A stretch of DNA of 64,000 bases, from assembly GCA_016712265.1 (NCBI GenBank), contig JADJRJ010000031.1, forward strand, positions 1-64,000, given 5' to 3'. The notes under the pieces are model-generated. The model had not been told where the DNA came from, ran no database searches, and saw only the letters and a program-made list of their open reading frames with translations. The translations under genes and the position numbers were made by a program. This document shows positions 1-12,578 of this stretch, one piece after another (positions within the stretch are counted from its first letter, which is position 1; every line of letters starts with the position of its first letter). The stretch comes from Gemmatimonadota bacterium. GTDB taxonomy: Bacteria > Gemmatimonadota > Gemmatimonadetes > Gemmatimonadales > Gemmatimonadaceae.

Positions 1-795
1 GCTGGCTCGGTGGCCAATCGCGTGTCGTTGTAGTGCACCGTGTCCGCCAAACAGCTGTGGACGGATGCGGCGGCGTGGTAGAGGCACGCAATCCCACAAC
101 GAGATCATGGCGAGGGGTGCGCGCGCAGTACAACAAGAGAAAGCGATCACCGATCCGCGACGGGACATCGATCGGGAGCAGAGCGCCCCTTCTGCAGATG
201 AAGGGCGATGCGGTCGCACCGCTCCTTCGTCCATACTGTAAAGGTGGAACGCCGATCGTCAGGCCAGTGCGCTGGAGGTCGTGCGGCAGATTCACCCCGC
301 TTTCGCGACGCAGAGACGGCATCGACTTGGTGGTCGGCTCGTCCCGGGGAGAAGGAGGGGTCGGGAGGGCGATGAATGGGGAGGCGCAGAGAGGGGCGAG
401 CTTCTGCTTCATTCCACCGGAGAAGAGGCATAAGCGGCATGATGCAGAATGAAAACCCGATCTGTCGATCAGGGCTTGATAAATTCCTTAACCGCATTCG
501 AGCAGTTGTCCCGAAGACCGAGGCGAAGAACTGCAGAGATTCTCCTCCGCTCAGGTCGGGTACAGGAAGCGGCCGAATATTACCCCAAAGACAGATCCCC
601 CAAATCCTTCGACCTTATCGGGGCCGAGACGCGGTCGCCACCAGCCGCGTCAGGCGAGAGGAGTGATGAGATCTGGAAGAGGTCGTCTTGCCGCCGTCAG
701 GCCCAACGAGGCCGAACAGCTCGCCCGGGTTCCTCCGGGGCTGACGCCATCAGCGCGCGTCGCCCCCGGAAGCCTTCTGCATACTGGTGAACGAT
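1..795 (-). pseudogene. Broken ABC exporter ATPase (window-edge fragment)
   Basis: Conceptual minus-strand pieces in shifting frames give a Walker A-like GELFGLVGPDG-GKTT near 700-740, a yLSGGMKQ-like signature near 480-540 and LDEPTTGVD-like and CDRIAL pieces near 200-330. That order is typical of the ATPase of drug-efflux ABC-2 transporters (YbhF type). No single frame is open across it. It lies downstream of HlyD-, TolC- and TetR-like remnants on the same strand, the usual order of such efflux operons. The 3' end runs off the window. As read it cannot be functional; sequencing indels are an alternative explanation. Confidence 0.6.
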
Positions 796-813
796 CCTGG
801 CGACAGGCGTGCC

Positions 814-1749
814 TCATTTTGCTTCCGTCGCGGTGACGGATCCGAAACGGATATCTGGCCGGCATCCCGATCTTGAAAAGGGGGCCCGTTAGGTTTCGCG
901 ACGCGCACCTTGATGGCGTAGACGAGGTCGGTGCGTTCGTCGCGCATCTGAACCGGCGTCGGCGTGAACTTCGCCGCGGCTCGCGGTCCATTGGACCGTA
1001 CCGCGGAGGGCGATGAGAGAGTCGGCCCCTGGTCCGACGAAGGGTCCAATACCGCGGGCGAGGGTGACCGAGGCCAGCTGAGCACCTGAGACCCACGCGC
1101 CCAGGTCGAGCGTATCCAGCGCCGCCACCTTGTACAACGTTTGGCCCCGCACCGACCACTTCACCTTCGCGCGTGTAGTGGCGAGGACCGTTCCGGTGAG
1201 CGGGGTTGATCACCGTGGCGCGCGTTGCGCGATCCTTCGCTAGTCACCCCGGGCCCTCCACCGCGTCCGATTACAGGCCAACGCTGCGCTGCGACGCACG
1301 GTCACTTACACCTCGATCTGGGCGAGGGGGGTGCGATGGTCGCGCTCTGCCGGAGATCCCGGTTGCTGGGCCGTGGCGGCCTGCTGGGGCACCGAAGACG
1401 TTGGGTGCGTTGCCGGCCACGCTCGGCGATCTCCCGCTGCACATCGAGCACGCGCAACTCCTCGGTCAGTTCCGCCACCGGCGCGAGAGGAACCCGCGCT
1501 GCGCTGTGCAGCCAGTTGCTGGCGGTACAGGACGAAGGCGGTGGTGTCGATGACCGGCGACGACCGTGCCGCGATCCCCGACTCCCTCAGTCACGGCGAA
1601 GCCCTGTTACAGGCCCGCTCATCCAGGAGGCCACGACGACCTCGGTGGCCTCGAAGTTCCCGTAGGCGTCGGGCAGCTCTGGCTGGCGGCATGCCCCGGA
1701 GCCAGGAGCACGAGTGCCGCGTGGTGCGGAGGAAGTTGGAATAACATCA

Positions 1750-1750
<1 letters not shown>
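814..1750 (-). pseudogene. Broken HlyD-family membrane fusion protein
   Basis: Minus-strand pieces read as the end of a periplasmic adaptor: a barrel-like stretch (GQTLYKVAALDTLDL, then WVSGAQLASVTL) at about 1140-1010, then FTPTPVQMRDERTDLVYAIKVRVA at about 970-890, with the natural end DIRFGSVTATEAK-stop at 814. The N-terminal half, around 1500-1745, has helical-hairpin-like residues and a lipoprotein-like start. At least three frame changes are needed. The family links an inner-membrane ABC pump to an outer-membrane channel, which fits the TolC-like gene just upstream. Confidence 0.65.
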
Positions 1751-3113
<1,363 letters not shown>

Positions 3114-3848
3114 CGCGGCGCGGCAAGGTCGCCAGGTGAAGGCGAGGGCGGGTCTGGGCGCAGGGCGTTGAGGATGAAGCTCCGGAGCTCGCGACGCCGG
3201 GCGTCGAGAAGCGTTCCCAGTCGTCGATGCCGAGGATATGGAACGGCATCAGGCGTGCCGCGAAGGGAAGACGCAGAGCGAGGCGAGGTTCGCGATGAAC
3301 TGCTGGGCGCGCATGGGTCCGGATCTCGCGGGCACGGGCGGCGTGTGAGGCTCGCGGTCCAGTTGTGCGACGGCGGCCTGCCGTCGCTTCCGCGCCTGTG
3401 CGCCGCCCATCTGTTCGACGAGGCTCTCGACGCGCTCAGGATGGAAGTTGATCTCGGCGAGGACATATCCCAGGAGGAACGGGTGCTCGCGCAGCTTGTC
3501 GATGTAGTGGTGCACGCACTGCATGTTACGCTCCACAAGGCTCAGGTCGGATCCGAGGATGCGGAGCCGGGACCGGGAAGAAGCGACCCCGCCGCTTCGC
3601 GAAAGACCGCGAGGGCGAGGGCGTCCTTTGGAGCGGAGTAGTACTGAAGGAGAGCCAGTTTCACCCCGGCTTCGGCCGCGATCTCTCCCCTGCATGCCGG
3701 GCCCCGGCAGTGCCTTGCCGGATGAAGACCTGTCGGGCGGCATCGAGGATGCGCCGCTCGGTAATCGCGTCCGCCGCGCGGCTGGGCGCTGGCGCGGCGG
3801 ACGCGGGGATGCCGCCGGTTTCCGGCGTCGCGTAGTGGTCTTGGCCAT

Positions 3849-3874
3849 ATGGTTTGACTGAATGGTTAAACCAT
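3849..3874. promoter_or_regulatory. Probable TetR operator palindrome
   Basis: ATGGTTT and its exact complement AAACCAT are separated by 12 bases, directly before the tetR-like start codon (ATG at 3848). Spacing and position suit autoregulation by a TetR dimer. Confidence 0.6.
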
Positions 3875-3974
3875 ACAGCCACCGCGGTGCCCTCGCAAGG
3901 CCCGCGCCGCGACCCGGAACGCAAACAGGCCCCGGCGTGTGCCGGGGCCCGTCTGCCGTCTGCCGTCCAGCGCC

Positions 3975-5759
<1,785 letters not shown>

Positions 5760-5863
5760 GGGCGTCAACGGCTAGGGTGAAACAACGTTCGCGCGTTTCG
5801 AAGGTAGAGCTACACTAACGATACCGGCTGTGGCCCAGTGCGACAGCCTCGGAGTAGACGAGG

Positions 5864-7536
5864 ATGGCCTCCCAGATATACGCCCGGGCAGGTGCGCTGG
5901 TTCTCGCTGGCTGGATGACGGCCTGCGTCCAGTACATCCAACCCCCGACCGAAGCGCCTCCCTCGGAGAAGTTGGCCATGGCCGAGGCGCTGTATCGGGA
6001 CGCGACCGACCTCTACTTCCAGGTCTGTGTCGCGGAGGCGCTGGGTACGGGCCGCAGTCCGGGCGGGGTCGCGCTCGAGGAACTGCGCGCGGCCGCGCAG
6101 GTGCTGGCGGAGCGCGCACGGGAACGCCTGGACGAAGTCGACGCCTCGTCGCTGCGCGGTGAGGACCGGCGGGCGCTGGACGTCATGCGGAGCGAACTCA
6201 CCTCGCGCGAGGTCACGACGGACGGGGCCGACGGTCAGGGGAGTGCTGACACCAGCTGCCGCTACGACGCCAAGGCCCTGGGTGCGGCTGGTCGAGACCG
6301 GCTCACGGACCGGATCTACGCCTGCTATTCGGCGGCCGCGGCACGGGTGGTAGTCGGGGGTGACACCCTCGATCGACTCGGCGTCCTCGCGCGGCTCGCG
6401 ACGGAGGAGCAGCCGGCGCGCCGTCGTGCCCTCTTCATTGGATTGCAGCCGGTCTGGGAGGCGGTGAACGGCCGGAACACGCCGGACAGCCCGTGGCGCG
6501 TGCTCCTCCCACTGTCGGCCGACCGGTGGCGGCGCGACGGCTCGCCCATTGATGCGGCCGCGGCGTCGTTAGGTATGAATCCTGGCCGCGTGGAACCGAC
6601 GCTGCTGGAACTATTGGACGCGTGGCGAATGGCGGCCCCGGACACCCTCGTCGAGCCCTGGGACTGGTATCACCAGAACGGGGCGGTGAGCCGACGTCTT
6701 GGCTCCCGCGTCACGCGGCGCGACCTCGAGCGGCTCAACGAGGCATTCTATGTGAGCCTGTGGGCGGCACCCCGCACGTTAGGCATCCACTACGACCTCG
6801 AGCCGCGCGACGGCAAGACGCCCGTGGCCTTCACGCAGTTCGGCGGGGTACCGCGTCGCGGTCCCAACGGCCCGGTGGGCGCGGAGCCCTGGGTCTTCGC
6901 CACGTATCGTGATGGTGGGTTTGGCAACCTGGTGGAACTGCTGCACGAGACCGGACATGCGATTCACATCGCGGCGATCGCGACGCGACCCGCGTTTGCG
7001 AACTGGCCCGACGGAGATCCGTTCACCGAGGGATTGGCCGATGTCCCTGCGCTCGAGGCATATGAAGGTCGGTGGCAGCTGGCCACGCTGGGCGATTCGG
7101 CATCACGCGCCGACAACCTGCGGGAGAAGTTCGGCTCGGTCATGCTCGACGTGGCCTGGCCCTGTTCGAACTCCGGATGCACGCGGATCCGACGCGCGAC
7201 CCCAACGTCGAGTGGACGGAGATCACGGAGCGATACCTGCACATCGCGCCACATCCCGAATGGTCGTGGTGGGCGATGCGCGGCCAGTTGATCGAGGGCC
7301 CCGGGTACATGATGAACTACGCACTCGGTGCCATGGTGGCCGCCGACGTGCGGGCGCGCCTGGTCGAGGTCGTCGGCCCCATGACGCCGGCACCGCGTCG
7401 TTGGTACCCGCGGGTCTCGGACGCCCTCTATCGCCACGGGCGCGGCCGGGCGCCGCGCGATGTGCTGTCGGACTTCCTGGGGCGCCCGGTGAGCCCCAAC
7501 GGCATCGTGCAGGAGCTGCGGGGGCTGTCGCGGTAG
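5864..7536 (+). pseudogene. HExxH metallopeptidase-like lipoprotein, one frameshift
   Basis: A start at 5864 gives a signal peptide ending in a lipobox-like GWMTAC. The body is 475 aa in one frame, with LLHETGHAIH (HExxH zinc motif) near residue 365 and a downstream Glu-containing stretch, resembling M2/M3-type peptidases. Near 7160 the frame changes: the continuation (LALFELRMHADP, then GPGYMMNYALGAMVAADVRA) is open from 7072 to the stop at 7536. A single missing base near 7160 would restore a ~557 aa protein, so this may be a sequencing error rather than a dead gene. It converges on the DUF885 gene. Confidence 0.65.
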
Positions 7537-7538
7537 GG

Positions 7539-9263
7539 CTACATGCCGCCGGCGGCGATCCAGGCGTCGGTGCGTTGCCGCAGGAGGGTCATCGGCATGG
7601 ACCCGCCATCGAGGACAAACGCATGCCATCGCTTGATGTCGAAGCGCGTACCCAATCGCTTGCGCGCGTCCTCGCGCAGGCGGAGCAGCTCGCGGCTTCC
7701 CATCTTGTACGCCAGTGCCTGCCCCGGGAGGTCGACCGAGTAACGCAGGGTCTCGGTGTCGATCTGCAGGTCGCTCTGCAGCGTGCGTTCCTTCAGGTAG
7801 GCGATGGCCCGTTCGCGCGACCAGCCCAGCGCATTCATCCCCGTGTCGACAACGAGTCGGCAGGAGAGGAACATGTCCATGGCGAGTCGGCCGTACCGGT
7901 CATATGGGTCCGAATACATCCCCAGCTCCCCGGCAAGCGACGCGGCGTATTCACCCCATCCCTCGGTGAACGCGGTGTGTGTCGTCCGTTGGCGGAAGTA
8001 GGGGAGTGTCGTCGACTCGCGTTGGGTGGCGATCTGGAAATGATGGCCGGGAACGAGCTCGTGGAACACCAGTGACGCCGCACCGAGCATGCTGCGCTCG
8101 GGCAGGTTGGACCCATTGTACATGTAGTGTCCCATCGTGTCTGCGGGCGTCGGGACCTGGTAGTAGCCAAAGGTCATCGAGGCTTCGAGCCGTGGGTCGA
8201 GTCGGGCCACGTCACCCTGGGCGCGGGGCACGCGAGCGAACAACTCGGCGATGCGCGGCCGGATGCGCGCGTCGTGGTACATCAGCTTCGCCCCGAATTC
8301 CTCGGGCACCTTGGCGAAGAAGCGCGGATCCTTCCCGAGTTGGGCGTGGAATGCTTCGCGGGTTCCGGTGAAGCCGAGTTCAGCGCGGATCGCGGCCATC
8401 GCGCTGTCGATGCGGGCAACTTCGGCCAGGCCGATCGCGTGCACCTGCTCGGGGGTCACGTCCATGGTGGTCGACCGACGCACCAGGGCGCGGTAGTACG
8501 ACGGGCCATCGGGGTACTGGCCCAGGCCAACGGCCGTGGGTGCTTCGGCGAGGTAGGGCCCTTCCAGGTACGCCGCGAGCCGTTCGAAGGCGGGACGAAC
8601 CCTGGTGTCGAGCCGGGTGCCTAACGCGGTGGCGAACGACGCCCGCACCGACTCGGGGAGGCGCGCGAGGCGCTCGTTCGACGGCAGGAACGGGCTCTGT
8701 GCCGCCACTGGCCCGAAGCCACGCACGAAAGGAACCACCAGCCGGATCTCGTCCTTCGGGAGGAGCACCTTTCGCGCGCGCCGTTCCTCCAGCTTCCCGC
8801 GGATCGTATCGGCCAGGATCGCCACCGAGTCGATCATCGCGAGGTAGCGATCGGCGTCACGCTGCGAGGTCAGCGGGAGTTGTGCGAAAGTGCCCGAGAG
8901 CGCGGAGAGCGGCGACTGGTACGGGGTGATGAAGGCGAACGAGATGTGGTGGTAGCGCCCTTCCTCTATTGCCGCGACGTGCTCGAACCGCAGGATGCGT
9001 GAAGTGAGCCACTCGTCCGCCGTGAGCTCCTTCGGGACCAGCGCGTCGAGGGTGTTGACGATTGTCCGCGCACGCTCGGCGTTGCGCGCGACGCGCGCGG
9101 TGGAGAGGTCGGGCATTCGTGCCTCACCGCCGCCGAGGAGTCCCTGGCCCTCGGACTTCATGCGTTGCTCCTGTTCGGCCAGGAGGCGGGCGAGGGTCTT
9201 CGCGCTGGGTGTGGAATCAACTGGGGTGAGCAGCGCCGCAGCGGCGACAAGAAATGCGATCAT
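7539..9263 (-). CDS. DUF885-family secreted protein (putative metallopeptidase)
   Basis: About 574 aa, intact. ATG at 9263 is chosen because it gives a signal peptide (MIAFLVAAAALLTPVDS); an in-frame extension to 9365 has no such character. The hallmark FHELVPGHHFQIA lies near residue 400, the DUF885 HExxxGHH signature thought to bind zinc. The C-terminal part has the family's conserved acidic and aromatic blocks (GWGEYAASLAGELGMY). DUF885 proteins are common in Gemmatimonadota-like genomes and are presumed periplasmic or secreted peptidases; substrate unknown. A TTA-Gly codon pair occurs near 8618. Confidence 0.85.
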   Translation of the reverse strand: MIAFLVAAAALLTPVDSTPSAKTLARLLAEQEQRMKSEGQGLLGGGEARMPDLSTARVARNAERARTIVNTLDALVPKELTADEWLTSRILRFEHVAAIEEGRYHHISFAFITPYQSPLSALSGTFAQLPLTSQRDADRYLAMIDSVAILADTIRGKLEERRARKVLLPKDEIRLVVPFVRGFGPVAAQSPFLPSNERLARLPESVRASFATALGTRLDTRVRPAFERLAAYLEGPYLAEAPTAVGLGQYPDGPSYYRALVRRSTTMDVTPEQVHAIGLAEVARIDSAMAAIRAELGFTGTREAFHAQLGKDPRFFAKVPEEFGAKLMYHDARIRPRIAELFARVPRAQGDVARLDPRLEASMTFGYYQVPTPADTMGHYMYNGSNLPERSMLGAASLVFHELVPGHHFQIATQRESTTLPYFRQRTTHTAFTEGWGEYAASLAGELGMYSDPYDRYGRLAMDMFLSCRLVVDTGMNALGWSRERAIAYLKERTLQSDLQIDTETLRYSVDLPGQALAYKMGSRELLRLREDARKRLGTRFDIKRWHAFVLDGGSMPMTLLRQRTDAWIAAGGM

Positions 9264-9568
9264 AGCTTGGGTCTCGGGCGAGCCGCGATGGCGCAGGAGG
9301 TAGTCTATGCGGCCGATGGTTCCGGAGCCGGCCACGGCAACAAGATGCGCGAGGGTCCGCCACACGCCAGTACCGACGTCGGCAGCTGCTCAGATACATT
9401 CGCGCGTTGCCGGGGGATTGTGGGGCGGGAAGCAGGCCATCGCCAGCGGTGCCGTCCTCGTCGCTTTGAGTCCCGACGAGGCGACGGCAGCTCTCGCGGA
9501 GGCCGTTCATTGGTCCGTCCGGCCGCGCCACACAATGTCCCCGGGACTGTGGCTGAACGTGTGACCGA
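9264..9568. other. Intergenic region upstream of the DUF885 gene
   Basis: About 300 bases with no supported gene. It contains the promoter region of the minus-strand DUF885 gene and runs into the tandem duplication that starts at 9569. Short open frames here have no recognisable content. Confidence 0.5.
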
Positions 9569-9710
9569 CGCTACTTCGGGATGCGGTAACGGACTATCTC
9601 CAATGCCGGCTCATCATCCACTTCCGAATACGCCACGATCGCTACTTCGGGATGCGGTAACGGACTATCTCCAATGCCGGCTCATCATCCACTTCCGAAT
9701 ACGCCACGAT
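9569..9710. repeat. Exact 71 bp tandem duplication
   Basis: The unit at 9569-9639 is repeated base for base at 9640-9710. The right copy encodes the last codons and stop of the propeller gene; the left copy is its non-coding duplicate downstream of the stop. Confidence 0.95.
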
Positions 9711-10724
9711 GGCGGAGTCTGACGCGAATCCGCGTGGAAAGCCCCGGCTTCGCACCTCACCGATCTTGGTAGCTCGGGCGACGTCGACAAGCTCGAGCAG
9801 CGTTTCATATCGATTCCACCAACCGCCACCGGTGCGAGCAGCAATCGGACGTCTCGCCAAGCTGTCGACCGGCTGCCCCATGAGGATGCCCAGGATTCCG
9901 GGCGCGACCTCGCGAATTGCCACCAAGCGGGTACTGATCGGTGGGCCGGAACCTGGTACAGCCGGCGACATGTCGATCCGACGCCACCACGGTGGGTCAC
10001 GGAGGAGCACTGTGTCGTTGACCGCAGGGCCTGCGCGGTAAAGCAGGTAGCCGGTGCTGTTTACCAACCCCCATTGCGCTACCCACACAGAACCAGGTCG
10101 ACTTCGAGCCGGGGAGAGCAGGCGCAGGCGCCCGATGCTCTCTGGTAGCCGGGATGGGGTTATCAGCGGCCGTCTAGCGGCTGACTCCAGGCTGATCGTC
10201 TCAATGGGGCGTGGACTGTCGGCCGGCACCGGCCCGGTGCCAATGGCGGCGAACTCTCCCGCCGAGAGATAGGTGAGTGACGTCGGCCGCTCGATCCACT
10301 TTGTCAACATCTTCGTCCACAGTGGTTTGTGGCGGCCATCGAACGCCGTCACGCGTGCGCCCTCGACGAGGAATGTGGTGTCCGCTGAGTTGGTTGCGAT
10401 ATCCTGCGGATGTTCACTCTCGCCAGGGCCTCGCCCCCTTCCACCCAGGGCGCCGAGGAACCGGCCGGAGCTCGCAAACGTCAGCGGTGGCCCCTCCTCA
10501 AGCGCGTTCTTCTGTTGGATAACATGGAACGTCCCTGATGTCCCGGAGGCCACGACCTGGGGAATGCCGAGCAACGGAAAGCGGTCCGGAAAGTCGACGG
10601 CGCTCGTTGAGGTTTGCAGCGGCGGGCATGGCCCGGCACAGCGCAAATCGCGGACTGCAGCTACCTGTCCCGTCAGAACGCCCGACGCAGCGAACACGGC
10701 GAACAGCCCCAGGCGCGCCTTCAC
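9642..10724 (-). CDS. Secreted six-bladed beta-propeller-like protein
   Basis: About 360 aa. GTG at 10724 is chosen because GAGGAG lies 8 bases upstream and a signal peptide follows (VKARLGLFAVFAASGVLTG). The start overlaps the stop of the DsbA-like gene by 4 bases (GTGA), so the two are translationally coupled. Repeated blades and the motif GGRGRGPGES near residue 100 match the GxGPGEF-type six-bladed propellers that are abundant in Gemmatimonadota and Bacteroidota. A paralogue lies at 48.8-50.0 kb. In Bacteroidota such propellers often accompany small secreted peptides, which fits the three peptides upstream here. Function unknown. Confidence 0.7.
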   Translation of the reverse strand: MKARLGLFAVFAASGVLTGQVAAVRDLRCAGPCPPLQTSTSAVDFPDRFPLLGIPQVVASGTSGTFHVIQQKNALEEGPPLTFASSGRFLGALGGRGRGPGESEHPQDIATNSADTTFLVEGARVTAFDGRHKPLWTKMLTKWIERPTSLTYLSAGEFAAIGTGPVPADSPRPIETISLESAARRPLITPSRLPESIGRLRLLSPARSRPGSVWVAQWGLVNSTGYLLYRAGPAVNDTVLLRDPPWWRRIDMSPAVPGSGPPISTRLVAIREVAPGILGILMGQPVDSLARRPIAARTGGGWWNRYETLLELVDVARATKIGEVRSRGFPRGFASDSAIVAYSEVDDEPALEIVRYRIPK

Positions 10725-11425
10725 CGCAGAATCTCCTCTATCCGCCTGCCTTGCCTCACCTCTTCGATCAACGCGGCTAGCTCCGCGGCTCGCGGCGGCC
10801 GGTTCACCAGCCACCCATTTAGGATCACCGTCGGCGTGCCCTCCACAGGGACTTCATGACCCCGCTGAAGGCCACTGTCGACAGCGGGCAGGGAACCACT
10901 CCGGGACACGCAATTCCTGAACTCGTCCATCCCCGCCACCTGAGCGTCCATGGCGTAGCTCTCCCAAGTCTTCAGTCCTAGTGAGTCTTGTGACCGAAAG
11001 ATCGCGTCGTGCATTTCAGTGAATCGACCCTGCTCATGAGCACACTCGCTTGCCCGAGCCGCCGGAATGGCGAACCGATGGTAATTGAGAGGGAAGTGCT
11101 GGAACACGACTCCAACGTCTGGGGCCGTACCCCCCGGGCCACCGGATAGTTCCTGGAAGAAGGAACGGCATGCAGGGCACTCGAAGTCTGCAAACTCGAG
11201 GATCGTGACCGGTGCGGTGGTCGACCCCTTGATGAGCCTGCCACTGCCCACGAGGGCCTGCCAGTTGTCGATGCGTCGAACCGCTCGCAATTCGCGCGTG
11301 CTCGAGGCGGCAGGTCCCCCGCTGCCGAAGTTTCGCCACACAAACCCGCCGGTGACGATGACTGCGCAACAAGCGAGGACAAGTGAGACGATCGTGTCCA
11401 AAAGCCTCCGGCGCTCGACGTCCAT
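10721..11425 (-). CDS. Membrane-anchored DsbA-like thioredoxin
   Basis: 234 aa. The N-terminus has one membrane segment (LLDTIVSLVLACCAVIVTGGFVW at about residues 8-30). The thioredoxin fold starts at about residue 65 with VTILEFADFECPACRSFF, giving the redox pair CPAC, and a cis-Pro loop EGTPTVILNG near residue 205. This is the DsbA/DSBA-like oxidoreductase family, which forms or isomerises disulfides outside the cytoplasm. A GGAG-type site precedes ATG 11425. Downstream it is coupled to the propeller gene; upstream lie three 8-Cys secreted peptides, the obvious candidate substrates. Confidence 0.85.
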   Translation of the reverse strand: MDVERRRLLDTIVSLVLACCAVIVTGGFVWRNFGSGGPAASSTRELRAVRRIDNWQALVGSGRLIKGSTTAPVTILEFADFECPACRSFFQELSGGPGGTAPDVGVVFQHFPLNYHRFAIPAARASECAHEQGRFTEMHDAIFRSQDSLGLKTWESYAMDAQVAGMDEFRNCVSRSGSLPAVDSGLQRGHEVPVEGTPTVILNGWLVNRPPRAAELAALIEEVRQGRRIEEILR

Positions 11426-11606
11426 TCTCCATCTCCCTGTGTGTGGACACTCTGTTCACGAAGCCGAATGGCCCGCGCTCAGAGGTCAGACCTGAGTCCT
11501 TAAGGGCCTAGCTTGTTCCGGTCAGGATCTACTGCCGGTTTCGGTTCGCGCTCCTCCGGGAAGAATTTCCCTGGAGTCGGTCGCGCTGCCATCTGGGTCC
11601 CTTCGG

Positions 11607-11840
11607 TCATTCTTCTGAGCACAGGATGCCCGCGTCACCTCCACAATTCACCCAATGTCCGGCACAGATTGCCGTGCCTCGGCAACCCATCGACGCGCAC
11701 CAGGACCAAGGTGACTCCGGGCACTCAAGGATTCCGCAGTTCATACCGCAGCTCTGGATTTCGCGGCTGCCGTTGGTGTCGAACGCTCCGAGCACCAGGA
11801 ACCCGAGCACAGCCAGGCTGCGCAGCGCCATGTGCCTCAT
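11607..11840 (-). CDS. Small secreted 8-Cys peptide A (paralogue of B and C)
   Basis: 77 aa. ATG 11840 has GGAG 8 bases upstream; ATG 11831 is an alternative. A signal peptide (LAVLGFLVLGAFDTNGS) precedes a mature region with the pattern CGxNCGILxCPxSPxxWC, then GCxGxxxC and two further Cys, eight in all. The pattern and spacing repeat in the next two genes upstream. I recognise no named family. The even Cys number and the adjacent DsbA-like gene imply disulfide bonding outside the cell. Confidence 0.75.
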   Translation of the reverse strand: MRHMALRSLAVLGFLVLGAFDTNGSREIQSCGMNCGILECPESPWSWCASMGCRGTAICAGHWVNCGGDAGILCSEE

Positions 11841-11895
11841 AGTCTCATCTCCGTTGAAGTCGACGTCATCAGTGGCCCACAAACTCAGTGCTGAT

Positions 11896-12135
11896 CTACG
11901 GAGTGCAGCCGATGCCGGGCTGAAAGTCGCAAAAGCTGATTGCCTCGGAACACACCGCCGACCCAAAGCAACCCATCGCGGCACACCACGCGCCAGGGCT
12001 ATCCGGACACGTGAGGATACCACAGTTGTGACCACAGCTATCGAATGTGCGTTCGCCTGCGGAACCTTGCGTCGGCGTCGACAGCAGGACAATTGCGATG
12101 CACGCAATAGTGTGAATTGCGGTTCGACCACGCAT
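11896..12135 (-). CDS. Small secreted 8-Cys peptide B
   Basis: 79 aa. ATG 12135 follows GGGAG. A hydrophobic signal (IHTIACIAIVLLSTPTQGSA) leads to SCGHNCGILTCPDSPGAWC, then AAMGCFGSAVC and two more Cys near the C-terminus. It is the closest match to peptide A (shared NCGIL, CPxSP and MGCxG blocks). It sits between A and C in tandem on the same strand, the layout expected of gene duplication. Too short and too cysteine-rich for an enzyme; secreted peptide of unknown role. Confidence 0.75.
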   Translation of the reverse strand: MRGRTAIHTIACIAIVLLSTPTQGSAGERTFDSCGHNCGILTCPDSPGAWCAAMGCFGSAVCSEAISFCDFQPGIGCTP

Positions 12136-12170
12136 AAGGGCTCCCAATGTGAAGGTCTCGTTGAGCCAGC

Positions 12171-12407
12171 TTACGGCCAGCAGGTCAAATTGGGGCCGCC
12201 ACCACACAGATTCGCATCGCTGTTCATGCAGAACCCTCCGGAGCACCCAACGGCACGGCACTGCGAAGCGGGATCGTCGGGGCAGATCAGAATGCCGCAG
12301 TTCGGCACGCCGCAGCCGTCCAGAACAGTGGCGCCTATGGTGGACGGGCTCACACTGCTCAAGCCGAGGACTGCACTCAGTGAGACCAGAGAGAAGAGAC
12401 TGCGCAT
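12171..12407 (-). CDS. Small secreted 8-Cys peptide C
   Basis: 78 aa. ATG 12407 is preceded by GAGGTG. A signal peptide (LFSLVSLSAVLGLSSVSPS) is followed by GCGVPNCGILICPDDP, then QCRAVGCSGGFC and two C-terminal Cys. It diverges most from A and B (one extra residue between the first two Cys, Gln for Trp before the fourth Cys) but keeps all eight Cys and the NCGILxCP core. It is the first of the three in transcription order. Confidence 0.75.
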   Translation of the reverse strand: MRSLFSLVSLSAVLGLSSVSPSTIGATVLDGCGVPNCGILICPDDPASQCRAVGCSGGFCMNSDANLCGGGPNLTCWP

Positions 12408-12578
12408 CGCCGCACCTCAACGGTTGGTGGTTACAGGGATTGCGACTCCCCGTTCGCGCACAGTGGGCGCGATGGAGTGCCCCACTGATAGGCCGCATTG
12501 ATAGTGGCCGCAAGGCCGAGTGTGCGACGTATTGCGACATGGTTGGGTAGGGGAAGCATGCTGCCAGCACCGAGACGG

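Noticed and set aside
33..452. Long plus-strand open frames in the first 3 kb
   Set aside because: They are antisense to recognisable efflux-gene pieces and have no start site or family content.
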